A stretch of 64,000 bases of DNA from Bilabrum cf. latius (lineage: Eukaryota; Bigyra: Bicosoecida; Bigyra; Bicosoecida), in the NCBI GenBank assembly GCA_965178125.1, contig OZ237753.1, positions 124,001 to 188,000 on the forward strand. Reading direction: 5' to 3'. The notes under the pieces were generated by a model. The model saw only the letters and a program-made list of their open reading frames with translations, ran no database searches and had not been told where the DNA came from. Positions 50,486 through 60,926 of the stretch are shown here, in pieces. The position numbers were made by a program, and so were the translations under genes. Positions within the stretch are counted from its first letter, which is position 1. Each line of letters starts with the position of its first letter.

Positions 50486-51354
50486 AGCAGACTTTTGCCC
50501 ACAGTCACGAGACGATAATAGGAACTGGCCTTGCAATGTAATGCGTAGCTGCACAGCGTTTGTTGGTAGATTCGAATAAGAGTTACAGTTGCCGTCACGG
50601 GGAATGATTCGCCTGACATTCGCCCTTTACAGATATGCAGGGCGTTAGAGCGAATACAAGGCGCCTACAGGCTCATCACGCAGTCTCACATCAAGCAGTG
50701 GATTGATCGAGGAATCACCAAGAGCGAAATGGGTCGAAAGTGTAGGGTTTTGTGCAGTGGGTGGATTTCCAAAAGTTCACCCCAATTACAAGACCGGAAG
50801 CACCCCGGCGGGTCAACCGAATTTCTTCACCCGCGACGGCTCTCTGCCAGTGCCGCTTGTGGCTTTACATCTGCTTAGTGCCACAATGACGTCAGAACTA
50901 CAGTATTGCTGCTCTCTGGGAGTGTACAATGCACACAAGAGTATTCGTGTAGAATAAAATGATATAAAAGAGGTATGCCTTGGCAAATGTGTTCGGCGAC
51001 TAAGGGCCTTGTGACTTGGCCATGGTTGTACCGGCTGTACCTATTCAAAAACTGGCGAGCGCTACCCCTTAGCGCCCGAATAGCACTTGTTTTGATTGCC
51101 GCTGAAGTCTAATTGCGACCTCCCAAGTTCCTCATCCGCATGTGGTCGGATGATCCGATCCCCTGATCCGAGACACTCGTCGCCCACACGCCCACACCTC
51201 CACCTGCCCGGCCTGTGCCTCCCCCTTCCAATCCACCGTATCAACCGGATAACCCCACCAATCACCTCCTCCTCCACAAGTCCCTCGCCGCATCTTGGTT
51301 CGCTCCAGCCACTAGGGCCATGCCATAGAAGAAAGATACTGGCTGAGGCTGCTT
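50486..51354. other. Intergenic up to assembly gap
   Basis: Short frames only (for example a Lys/Arg-rich stretch near 50640-50750). No supported gene. Confidence 0.4.
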
Positions 51355-51554
51355 NNNNNNNNNNNNNNNNNNNNNNNNNNNNNNNNNNNNNNNNNNNNNN
51401 NNNNNNNNNNNNNNNNNNNNNNNNNNNNNNNNNNNNNNNNNNNNNNNNNNNNNNNNNNNNNNNNNNNNNNNNNNNNNNNNNNNNNNNNNNNNNNNNNNNN
51501 NNNNNNNNNNNNNNNNNNNNNNNNNNNNNNNNNNNNNNNNNNNNNNNNNNNNNN
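51355..51554. other. Assembly gap, 200 N
   Basis: Exactly 200 undetermined bases; the true gap length is probably unknown. Repeats occur on its right flank. Confidence 0.99.
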
Positions 51555-51625
51555 AATGACACCTCGCCGGTCGATTACAAGATCACGCCAGTATCAGCTG
51601 AACGTTCGCGAACGAACAGCTGACC
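51555..51625 (+). repeat. Fragment of the retroelement leader
   Basis: Its reverse complement matches about 27530-27600 closely, including the AATGACACCTCGCCGGTCGAT word. It is truncated on the left by the gap. Confidence 0.65.
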
Positions 51626-51865
51626 CCGCCCGTGAACTGTCACCCCTCTCTACTCCGCCTTCACCCCCCCTTCGCCCGCCCCTAGCCGCCGTTCCTGCTC
51701 GTCATCACTACTGGCCTCATCATCCGCGCTCTCTCTCCTCCGAGTCGCTACGACGCATCTATTCCTGCACCTCGAGCGCAACCCCCCACCCCCGCTAGGG
51801 TACCGCGCCAGACGCGCGACCGCACTCTCAGAGATCTTGTTGATCTCACCAACAAGTACATTTGC
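51626..51865. other. Pyrimidine-rich non-coding stretch
   Basis: C-rich sequence (CGCCTTCACCCCCCC and similar) without a gene. Confidence 0.4.
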
Positions 51866-52390
51866 TGATGCTAGAGTGTACGCGCAACCTTGTTTCGTAA
51901 TTTGCTATCAAGGAGACAGAGTCTAATTCGTTGTTGACGTCAAATGATATGATAAGCGTCAGTCCGATGAGGATGGCTCTACGAAGAAGGGGAACTCGGC
52001 AACACCTTGTCCTTTGAGTCTGGGTGGGAAGAGGAGTCGTTGCGTTAGATATTGAAGCCTTATTAGCGGGAGAAGGCAGGCCACCGAGAGTGGAGGTTGG
52101 CATTTGTCCAGTCAATCGCCTCCATTCGGACATGGCAAGACGAGGCTAGACCCTGACAGCGGCGTCGCGGGGGCCATTATCCGGCCATGCCCGAGCTGTT
52201 CACTTTGAGAGAACGGAGCAGCAACTACAAAGAAATTATCAAATCTTCCGCCCCTCCTCTGAATACAGAGAGGGCATGCGCGTCATTGCAAATCCCGTCG
52301 GCTTGGTCGCACCTTCCGGTTGCGACCACCAGCGGAACCCGACGAGACGTGCCCGCGCTCCCACTCTGACACCAACACCATACGGCGTTG
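51866..52390 (+). repeat. SINE-like repeat interrupted by a retrotransposon A-repeat fragment
   Basis: The left part starts TGATGCTAGAGTGTACGCG; at about 51907 it is interrupted by 220 bp matching the A2 repeat at 41753-41963 (to about 52128), and then the SINE-like body resumes at ACATGGCAAGACGAGG and ends CCATACGGCGTTGGGA. A second end-word lies at 52423-52440. Confidence 0.65.
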
Positions 52391-52445
52391 GGAATAATAC
52401 ACAGGAAAGTAAACGTTTATGTAGAACCCCATACGGCGTTATGAT

Positions 52446-52994
52446 TAGCAAAAATGATCGGGTGATAACGCTCAATCTGAATTAGCCGGAGTCGTACAGC
52501 GGCCGCTCTGCGTCAGTGCAGGCTCAGCTGTCATCATGCGGGTAATTGCGGGGAGGATGGCCCCTTCGCTCGTGCAGGCTATGGGTATCACCAGTTGGAT
52601 GACAGTAAAGCTAAACCAACTGGAAAAAGTCGGCCGCACCTTGTGCCTGGGCTTGGTGGTGGATCTCGCAGTGGAGTACTCTGGAGACACTGCCCAGCCC
52701 CTGCATCCTGTAGATCTAATGCTTGCTCGGACTTCAGTAACAAATGTGTAGACCCACCGGTTAATGATGCTGAGAAAGAGAGAGACGGGGCACAGGACCT
52801 GGGGTAGACTTTCGCCGCGGAGTCACCTGGTCTACCGGGTCGCTTCTCGCGACCCCTGCCGGCACGGCCGGTGTGCCCCGTCGTCTCAGGGAAACGGCTC
52901 CCTGCCAATGGGTCAATCAATTCACACAAATCATTACATCCCCAGGCAGCCCCCTTGGCTGCCTCCCCCTTGCACAGCCGCGGGTGGGTGGGAG
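52446..52994. other. Non-coding stretch, no gene recognised
   Basis: Short frames without consistent coding character; it contains small GC-rich inverted repeats near 52830-52875. Confidence 0.4.
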
Positions 52995-53121
52995 AGAAGA
53001 TAGCTACTGGCTACAGCTGCCTCTGTGTGTCTTTGCTAATCCTGGCAAGTACAGAGTCTGATCTCTCATATCTCAGTGTAGGCTCGAACCGCAATGACAC
53101 CTCGCTGGTCGATCACAGGAC
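52995..53121 (+). repeat. Retroelement leader copy beside RNase H2 subunit C
   Basis: About 127 bp whose reverse complement matches 27575-27705. It includes GGCTCGAACCGCAATGACAC and TTTGCTAATCCTGG, and abuts the stop codon region of the neighbouring gene, so it may form part of its 3' UTR. Confidence 0.65.
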
Positions 53122-53123
53122 CC

Positions 53124-54163
53124 TCAAGTGGCGGCCCCAACCGCCCAGGGGACTGCTGCGGCCTCCACCTTGGCGAGCAGCTCGTCAAAGTCAGTCCGGA
53201 ATTGGGCCCTTTCAATCGCTTTTGCATCTGGCTTCTAGTCTGCTCGTGCACGCTCGCAACCGTGTACCTGCAACACGAGCGACCAGTGAAGGGAGGCATG
53301 GGAGGAATGGGTGGTGCATTGTTTTGAGATACATCATTGGAATCACGGATTGCATGGACACGATAGCAGCAAACTCGAGCATAATGCTGTACGGAATGAT
53401 TCGAGGTCCTACAATCGCAGCCTGGTGTCCTCTGGTCCTCTGTCCGAATGGGCAGCTGCAGCTACGCCGTGCAGTCGAGTGAACTCACCGCGCGAGCAAT
53501 CCGCATCCACGAGGCCGCCTTGGTGAACGGGTCATCTGCAGAAGGAGCATCTTCGAGCTTCCACTGCATGACCGTTCCGATGCTCCGCGAGGCCTCCAGT
53601 CTCAGCTCCTTGGTGGGTGCGGCTGTGGCGGAGGGCATGGGAGACGCAAGGGTGCCGTTGCTGCTGCTCGTCTTGCAGAACCGAGCGTTGTGCTCGGCGT
53701 CCGAATCGTCATCGCTGAATGCAGCGTCTAGGTCATCTTCGTCCATGCCAGCAGCATCTCCTTCTCGACCGCTAGCTGAGGATGCTGGTACAGAAGCTGC
53801 TGTTGTGTCTAGCGCCGCCTCCTCCATACTATCGTCTAAGTTTCTCTGATGTGCAGGCAGTTGAGAAAGAGCAACCTAAGTGGGTTTACCGCCTTTGCCT
53901 TGAATGCTAGCGACGCGCGGCACGCAGTACAGCACGGCAGTCCCGTGTGGGCGATCGAATTTGAAGCCCCGCAACTCTCGACCGCGGAAGAATGCCATGT
54001 GCTCGCCAGGCAATTTGCCAGGCAATTTGCTGACATCCTATGCATCAAAGTACGTATTTACTTTTGCTGGTCCATCAAAGTTAATTCTGCACGGCAGTAC
54101 ATGGGCCACTCCACCCTCTCCGCCGTCGTCCAAAGCTGCTGTTGGAATAACCAAACTCGTCAT
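53124..54163 (-). CDS. RNASEH2C: Ribonuclease H2 subunit C
   Basis: Non-catalytic scaffold subunit of RNase H2, which removes ribonucleotides and RNA-DNA hybrids from genomic DNA. Exons 54163-53489 and 53267-53124 with a 221-bp intron (donor GTGAGT, acceptor TTGCAG) give 273 codons to TGA. Family motifs are HVLPCRINFDGPAKV near the N-terminus and AFFRGRELRGFKF. A variable acidic linker (MDEDDLDAAFSDDDSDAE) is followed by a helical C-terminus, continuous across the splice (ASWMRIARA-VHGCERARA). TAG codons at 54038 (DA-Q-DVSKL), 53876 (PT-Q-VALSQL) and 53235 (AD-Q-KPDAKA) are read as Gln; a stop at the first would leave about 40 residues. The gene is divergent from the EF-hand gene. The protein is longer than human RNASEH2C (164 residues) because of the linker. 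Confidence 0.85.
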
Positions 54164-54410
54164 GCTAACCAACTGCGGTCCTAGCTTAGGTAAGGATACA
54201 AAATTTACAGAATGCTAGTCTGAATGCCAAAGTAAGCTACCAATTTTGAATTCAAGGGCAATAATGGCGACGGCTCCGTCGCAGCATTGTTGCGTGCCAT
54301 TTATCATAGATATTGTGTCCGTTGTTAGCACATAGGCTGTCATGGAATTGCTTGACGATGAAACTGTCTCTTCGCTGCGGGAGGTATATACATAGTTTTC
54401 TGGTTCCTCA

Positions 54411-54890
54411 GGCTCACTCGGTCCCGATGAGCTCGGGCTAGTGCTTCGGGCTATTGGTGTGGCCAAGCTTACGAGAGCAGAGATTGACGAGATGCTATCA
54501 CAGTTAGATGCATCCGGAAAGGGTCAACTGGACTTTCCAGCGTTCGTGCATTTGATGTGCTCGTAGCTGGAGGATAGACCCGCCGAATTTGAGCTCAGTG
54601 AAGCCTTCACCGAACTAGATTGCGATGGTGACGGCTGCATCAGTGTGTAGGACCTAGTTCAAGCAGCAGCAGTCGCCGGAATAGAAGGCATAGACGTAGA
54701 TGCAGCTGCAAATATATTAGGCGAAGCGAAGATGCCCCCCAGGCCTGAAAACACCCGTGGTGCTGGCAGAAAGAGCGTTGCAAGGAGCGTGCGATCGGTG
54801 CGAAGTGTTGCAAGTTTGGCGGCTGGCGATGCCAGACTGGCCACGACTGTCGGAAAAGGGGAGCTTCGTGAAGTTCTTAAGGGTGTGTGA
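54411..54890 (+). CDS. EF-hand calcium-binding protein, 3' part
   Basis: The exon starts after the acceptor TTCCTCAG at about 54410 and ends at TGA 54888-54890. It begins in the helix of an EF-hand (GPDELGLVLRAIG), followed by the loop DASGKGQLDFPAF and a canonical loop DCDGDGCISV-Q-DL, as in calmodulin or centrin. A basic tail follows (RKSVARSVRSVASL). TAG at 54564 (MCS-Q-LEDRP) and 54648 (loop position 11) are read as Gln. The first exon is not resolved; a loop-like GNNGDGS word at about 54255-54280 may belong to it. The calcium sensor role is inferred from the loops. Confidence 0.75.
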
Positions 54891-55624
54891 CGGCAATGGG
54901 TGGTACTTTCCAGGCAGATCTGATGCGTGCTCGCAGCGCACGCGTTACAGCTGACAGGTCACGGGGCTGCGCTGTGCAGGAAAGCTGCAAGAGAGCAAGC
55001 CCAACAAGTCCATTTAAACGGCTTGCAGTCTACAAGAGCTCAGTAGCAGGAGCACAATTGCACTGTGTTGTTTCTGGCTGTGGCAAAGATGCAGCGAGTG
55101 GGCTCTGTGGATAGATTGATCAGATCAGGGATCGAGCGAGCAAGTACGGCTCGATGGATGCTCTGCTGCTGGAGTGTCTTCGGGCGTGAAGCACGCTGAT
55201 CTGTGGATGCCCCTGACCGGTGCATCTATGCAAGCTGCTCTGTGGCTGGTGCTGACGCAGGGCCTGCCTGCCGTGGGGTACAGCGTGCGACTGAACTGCT
55301 GGAGTAATTCTACATCATTTTGTAGCTTTTGCTCCAGATGCGGTGGTACCTTTCGGTGCTGTGAAGGGCGAATTGGAGTGGTGGTCGATGGCAGTAGGAG
55401 ATGGGGGTTAGGGGGGGGCTCCGAGAGCGCGCCTCGAGGAAGGGGCGGGGTTGGAAGAAACGAGGGGATGTGGAGCGTTCCCGGTCTGGAACCAAGGGCT
55501 CGCGCTTGTATTTGTGTGAAGCTTGTCTTGACTGGTTTCCATAAATTCAATTATGGTTGTGATCAATTGCAGGGCTTGCGAATGATGCCAATGTATGGAA
55601 CGCACGAAGAGCCTCCGCATCCGG
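54891..55624. other. Intergenic between convergent EF-hand and NUP88 genes
   Basis: Open frames exist on both strands, but none shows family resemblance or a conserved motif. Confidence 0.4.
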
Positions 55625-58600
55625 TTACTCCTCACCATCTAAAATAGGATCGTCCTCGTCCAGGAAGGCAGGCCTCCCACCCTCTCCATAGTCCTCCGCC
55701 AGACCCCCCACGGGCAGGCCCAAGTCAGTCTCCACCTCTTCCAGCCACCGACTCAGGTCAGCAGTTGACAGCTCAGCCGCCCGGATGGACTGCTCCGTGG
55801 GCCGGAAGTTGTCTTGCACCAGACGGTCCAGCCGCTTCTGCAGGGTGGCCATGCTAAGCGGCCGCCTGCCGCGCCGCGACTACCCGCAAGTTTGACCGCC
55901 CTACAGGTGGTCAGAGCCGCTATCCCCCGTGACGCCCCGGAACGGCGTCAGCGCGCTCCTCACCATGTGCTCCCGCCCCTAGCCGTGTCCCGGGCCGCCC
56001 AGCCCCATCGAATTGCCGGGTACACCGGTGGACTGGCCCGCGCTGGCGTCCTGCCTCGCCTATGACCCGCCGCGCATCATGGCTAATCGAGCCGATCCAC
56101 CGGTGGATCCAAGGCCCCCCGCTCCCGCGCGCCGAGATCCCGCCAGCGCCGACCGCCCGGTACGCAGTGCCGAGCGCGGCGTGACAAACGGAGAGGGGCC
56201 GGCGCCGTTCCGGCCTCGTCCCTTCCGCAGCAAGGTGGACAAAGGCGTCCTAGGCGGGGCTGCGGAACGCGCGACGCCTGGAGTGGCTGCGCCGTGTCTC
56301 TGCGGCGTGAACGGATCCGCCGCATGTTGCGCGGCGCCACCTCCACTGCCACCTGCTTGTGCCCCCAGCATCTTGGTTGCCTCCGAGTCCCCGAAGAGCT
56401 TGCTCACACCCTTCTGAAGCTCCTGCGAGTGCCGCCGGCGCAGGGGCGTGGACGGCAGCCGGCTGCCGCCCATACCCTCGCTCGTTCCCTGGGCGTCGCC
56501 GGAGCCGCCCCATCCGGCCGGATCTGCAGCCTCCCGCGCATATGCCCCTGCCGCCGTCGCAGAGGCGTCGTCCCACCCGATGCCCCCTCCTCCCAGACCT
56601 CCTGCTGTGCCTCCGTCTCCACCATCGTCGCCGCCCTAGGGCTGGCCATTGGCGTGTCTGGCGAAGCTGTCGGCGCTGTTGCCCCCGGCCCCGCCCCACA
56701 CGCCGTCGTCGCCGGTGGCGGCACTCAACCCAGCCCCCTTGCCAAAATCGGCCCCCGCGTCTGCCGCGGGCTGCGGCGCAGGTTCCGCCGCCGCAGCTCG
56801 CGCGGCGCCCCCCTTTCCCTGATCCGCCTCGAGCGGGATCCCGGTCACTCCCTGGCCGCGTGCCTCGCAAGCGCTGCCCGTGGCACCGCCTGCATCGCCA
56901 TCTTCGGACACGGTCGACATCCCCTCGAGCATGCTAACCAGCGCGTGCCTTCGCCTGCGGCAGGCCTGCACCAGGTCCTGTGCCTCGCCCACTTTCTTCT
57001 CCAGCTCCGGTATTTCCACGTCGAGCAGCTGCTAGGCCCTCCGATCGTCCTCGGCCTCTGAGGCTGACAGCCTTCCCTGCAGCAGCCTCCTGGCCTCCTC
57101 AATGTGCCTCGCCCTGGCGCTGATGCGGGCCATGCCGGCCTCAAGCTCCTCGATCTGTTCCCCAAGATCCGATCCCCAGTCACCCCGCACCCGGAGCTCA
57201 ACGTCGTCCGCCATCCCACGCGCCGCGTGCACCAGCGGACCCAGCTGCCTCAGCAGGAACAGCCTGCGAGCCCTCAGCTCAGCTAGGCCGGCGGCCAGCC
57301 CCTGGGCGTAGCTGACCCGCTGCTCCGCCCCCCGCAGCAGCACCTCCGCTTTCTCGGGGTACTTGTCGACCTCTTCCACAGCCGAGTCCGGCTGCACCCC
57401 CTTGGCCTCCAGCTCTGCGGAGCCGTCTCCGCCGAGAGTGCGCTGCGCCTCCGGCGCGAACCGCTGGAAGATCTCCAGCGGTGTCTCGCTGGGTGGCAGG
57501 CCCGTGAGGTCGAGGAGGGCCTGCACCTGCTGTTCCCTGGTCTTGGGGTCCTCCGTCTTGCGGTGGTCGTAGCCCCCCGCGATGGCGGAAGCGATCATCC
57601 AAGCATCCGTCTCCGCCTCTGTGAGCCCAGTGCCACCCCCTGCCGCCAGCGCCAGCCGCGGGGGCATCTTGCTGAGCCGCGCCATGGCCTGCCTCCTCCG
57701 TGTTAACCTGCTAAACCGCTTGTTGCTGCGGGCCGCGGGCGGCAGATTCGCCGCCGTGTGTTCCCCGGCCCCTTTCCCCCTGTCCTCCTCGTCCTCCTCC
57801 ATCCTCCTTGCGGCGTCCTGCTCCGCCGCCTCGTCGTCCTCCGCGAGCTCCCTGTCCTCCTTGGTCAGCCCGCCCACGGAGAGGCCCGCGTCCTCCGCGT
57901 CCTCGCCGTAGTCGCCCCCGGCCAGCGCCCCGAGGCCCAGTACCGAACGGAGGTCGATCTCGTCCCCTAGATCCACGGCCTCGGCCCCGGCCTCGGACAG
58001 GGCGTCGCCACCTGCAGAGAGCAGCCCGAGGGCCTTGCCCATTGCCTCATCCGATCGGAGCTGCAGGTCCATGCCCGACCCATGGTGCCTCACGGTCAGC
58101 AAGTCGTCGATCGAGGCGGCCCGTCCCGTCCCTCTGGGAGCAGCGGCACCAGAGGCCGCGGCCTTCCCCGCCGCCTCCGCCCTTCGTTTCAGCTCCGAGT
58201 CGTTCTGGGAGCCTTGTTCCCTGGATCGGACGGCTCGCAGCAAGGAGCGCATGGTGGCTTCGCTCTCGACCGCCACGGGTAGCTGGGGGCTGCCCAAAGC
58301 AGCGCCGAGGGGAGACCCTGAGGATCTACCGGTGGACGGCGCCGCGCACGCGCTGCGCCAGCGGAACCTACCGAGGCCGTCTTCCACCGATGAGCCCTCT
58401 CTATGCCAGAGGGCGGCCTCTGGGTCGTCCTCGGCGGCGGGTGCTTGCGGAACCGGCGCCGCGAGGACCCGCACGGTGCGGCTTGCCACTCCTGCACCTG
58501 GCGTTCCTGCTGATCCCGCAGCGGGAATCGCACCCGCGATGCACTGGTGCGGCGAGGGCGCCACCGCCACCGCCAGGCACTGCATCTTGGCGCTGGCCCC

Positions 58601-60715
58601 AACGAGCGCTCCCGTGATTTTTGAGGTTGCAACCGCCAGCGAGGCCCCCACCTCGGCCGCCTCGAGGAGCGCTCGACGAACTGCCTGCGTGAACCCCAGA
58701 TCCGCGATGAACATTCCTCGAGCGCACGAGACCAGCAGCATGTCGCGGCTGTGCGGGGCAGCTTGCAGCCCGGCGCTGGGCCAGGAGGGGCCAGCGGAAC
58801 CTGGTTGCGCGGCGCCGCCGAAATCATCCCTGTCGTGCCAGGCCTCCGCGACCTCCGCCGGTGCAGGCGCCGACGTGATGCGGAACCAGGCGCCGCCGCG
58901 GTAGGACCACGCGTCGATCTCGCGCGAGGTGGCCCCCGACTCATCGCCCCGGCGCGCACGCTCCGTGGCAGCCGCTGCGGCCCTCGCGTTTGCGACCAGG
59001 GTGGCCTCCCCGATGCCACCGTAGGACGTGCCCGTCATCACGACCGCGCCCTGTCTTGCGGAACCGGAACCGTCGGATTGCGCGGCGCCAAAGCGGCGGA
59101 GCAGCTCCTCGGACCTCTTCATCTCCTGCTGCACGTCGATGCGGCCTATGGTGCCTGCTCCTGCTCCTGCTCCTGCTCCTGCCGCCCCGGTTGGCTGGCC
59201 TGCGTCCAGGCCGTAGAGGTCTTCCTGCGCGTCGGATGATCCGATCCCTCCCCCTGATCCGATCATGTCCACTTCTTCCGCCCGCATGGCTGCTTCTGGC
59301 AGGGCCGCGTACGTCAGTAGCGGAACCAGCGGCGCCGCGCCGCAGTACGCGCGGAGCTCGCCTCGCCTGGTTGCAACCACCAGGGCGGGAAGGGGGCAGG
59401 CCTCGGAGCCGACCGCAAGCACAGACGACAGCTCGTCCCCCACCAGGGGGTGCGAATAGTCCCCAGCACCCCCGGGGATTTCCCCTGCGAACGGCAGGGG
59501 GCCCTGTAGCGCCGGCACCAGCGCGGCGACGTCCGACCAGTTCCCAGACGAGGTTCCGCGGCGCGGCGCCGCGATCGCGGCAGCGTGGGTCGAGAGGCGC
59601 ACTGGCTGGTACTCACGCAGCCGCAGGGTGGTTCCCGCGCCGCCACCACCACCACCGCTGCCCACGGCGGCCTGTGCCCCCGCCGCCTCGCCGACCCCGT
59701 CGCCTGCCTCGCTCGATTTCGATTCCGAGGCCCCCACACCCCCTTTGCCCGTGTCGCCATCGCCCGCCACGCCGCTCTACCCCCCGGCTGCCGGGTTGCT
59801 TCCGCCCTCTTCTCCAGCGCCGAGCCCATCACCATCACCACTCGCCACATCGTATCCATCACTCGACACGACGCCCGGCAGCTCCTCCTCCACGAGCTCA
59901 AAGAAGCTGTCCATCCAGTCGAGCGCATCTTTTATGCCCTGCTCGCTTCCCAGGGGCACGTCGTCCCCCTCTTCCAGTCGGCGAACGTTCGTTTTGAGCT
60001 CGGAGCGAAGGCCCCTCCACTCCGCGTCCGTGATGGTGGCACCCGGCGGCAGCAGCGGGCAAGCGGTCATGACGGTGCCGTCGGCGCACGCGAAGAACAC
60101 CGCCATCTGTTCCCAGCCCCTCTCGGCCCCAAAGCAGAAGTCAACCAACTTCCCCGCACCGCCCTGCGCGAACTTGCTCCTGTCGAACCGATACTCGCCT
60201 ATGGGAGCGAGCACATCGTCGTCGCTTGCATTGCTCTCTTCCGCTTCGTCGTCGTCGGCATCCAAGGGCGCGAAGAAGAGCAGGCTTTCTACCGTGAGGA
60301 CAGTTAGAACTGTTGGGTCTAGGGGGTGCCACCGCACTCGCAAGATCCTGCAGTGCTCCCCGAACCGAGAGGCTGGCGATCCCAAGTGACGCAACGTTGC
60401 CGGAATTGAAGAGCCCCGAGGGCCGTCGAGTGCTTCCAGAGCACCGGGCTTTATCTATACTACAGAGACAAAATGGGGGCCGCTCACGGCGATGGCCCTT
60501 CCGTCTGGTTGGAACTCGAGGGAGGCAGCGTTCAACCATCGCTGGTCGAGCCCAGGTTCTGTCGCGATCACGTGCGTCCACTGCGGTTCGACTTGCTTCG
60601 TAGCCTGGTTATGATCGTATGATTGCTCAATGAAACGGCTACCATTGCTATCAACAGACACCTTCGGCGAATCAGAAGCACACGAGGTTGAACTGGCTCG
60701 TGCTACAAGCGGCAT
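55625..60715 (-). CDS. NUP88: Nucleoporin NUP88 with long linkers and C-terminal extension
   Basis: One frame of 1,697 codons from ATG 60715 to TAA 55625-55627. The N-terminal beta-propeller has NUP88 features: LEFQPDGRAIAVSG, RVRWHPLDPTVLTVLT, KLVDFCFGAERGWEQMAVFF, CADGTVMTACPLLPPG. Long Gly/Ala-rich inserts interrupt it. At about residues 1150-1290 is the coiled coil expected for NUP88 (EQIEELEAGMARISARARH, VEIPELEKKVGEAQDL), which pairs with NUP214/NUP62 at the cytoplasmic face of the pore. A further 350-residue tail ends MATLQKRLDRLVQDNF ... DEDDPILDGEE. TAGs at 60455, 59777, 57032, 56636, 56060, 55979, 55901 and 55880 are read as Gln; the first lies inside the propeller and the third inside the coiled coil. 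Human NUP88 is 741 residues, so this copy is more than twice as long. The tail might alternatively be a separate small gene starting at ATG 55852. Confidence 0.8.
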
Positions 60716-60926
60716 CGGAACATCGTGACCGCACTGGGGTAGAAGCACCTCTGCTCCACTCTATGGACATCTGCACAGCAGTTCCAGCCGAGGCCCAAGT
60801 GATGGGCGTACGATACCCTCCATGACAAGAGATGAGAGAGACGTCCATCCGGCCCACAAGCCGCGAGTTGGTTCCGGTTTCGATGTGGCTGGTGAGGTCG
60901 AGCAAAGATAGAATCTTTGCTGGACG
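60716..60926. promoter_or_regulatory. Divergent promoter region, NUP88 and GH5
   Basis: 211 bp lie between two divergent start codons. No specific motif is recognised; the call is from arrangement only. Confidence 0.35.

Noticed and set aside
52800-52880. GC-rich inverted repeats as a structured RNA or terminator
   Set aside because: Stems are short and imperfect, with no second copy to support conservation.
54164-54410. GNNGDGS word as the first EF-hand exon
   Set aside because: No GT donor gives a phase that joins the exon starting at 54411; kept only as a possibility.
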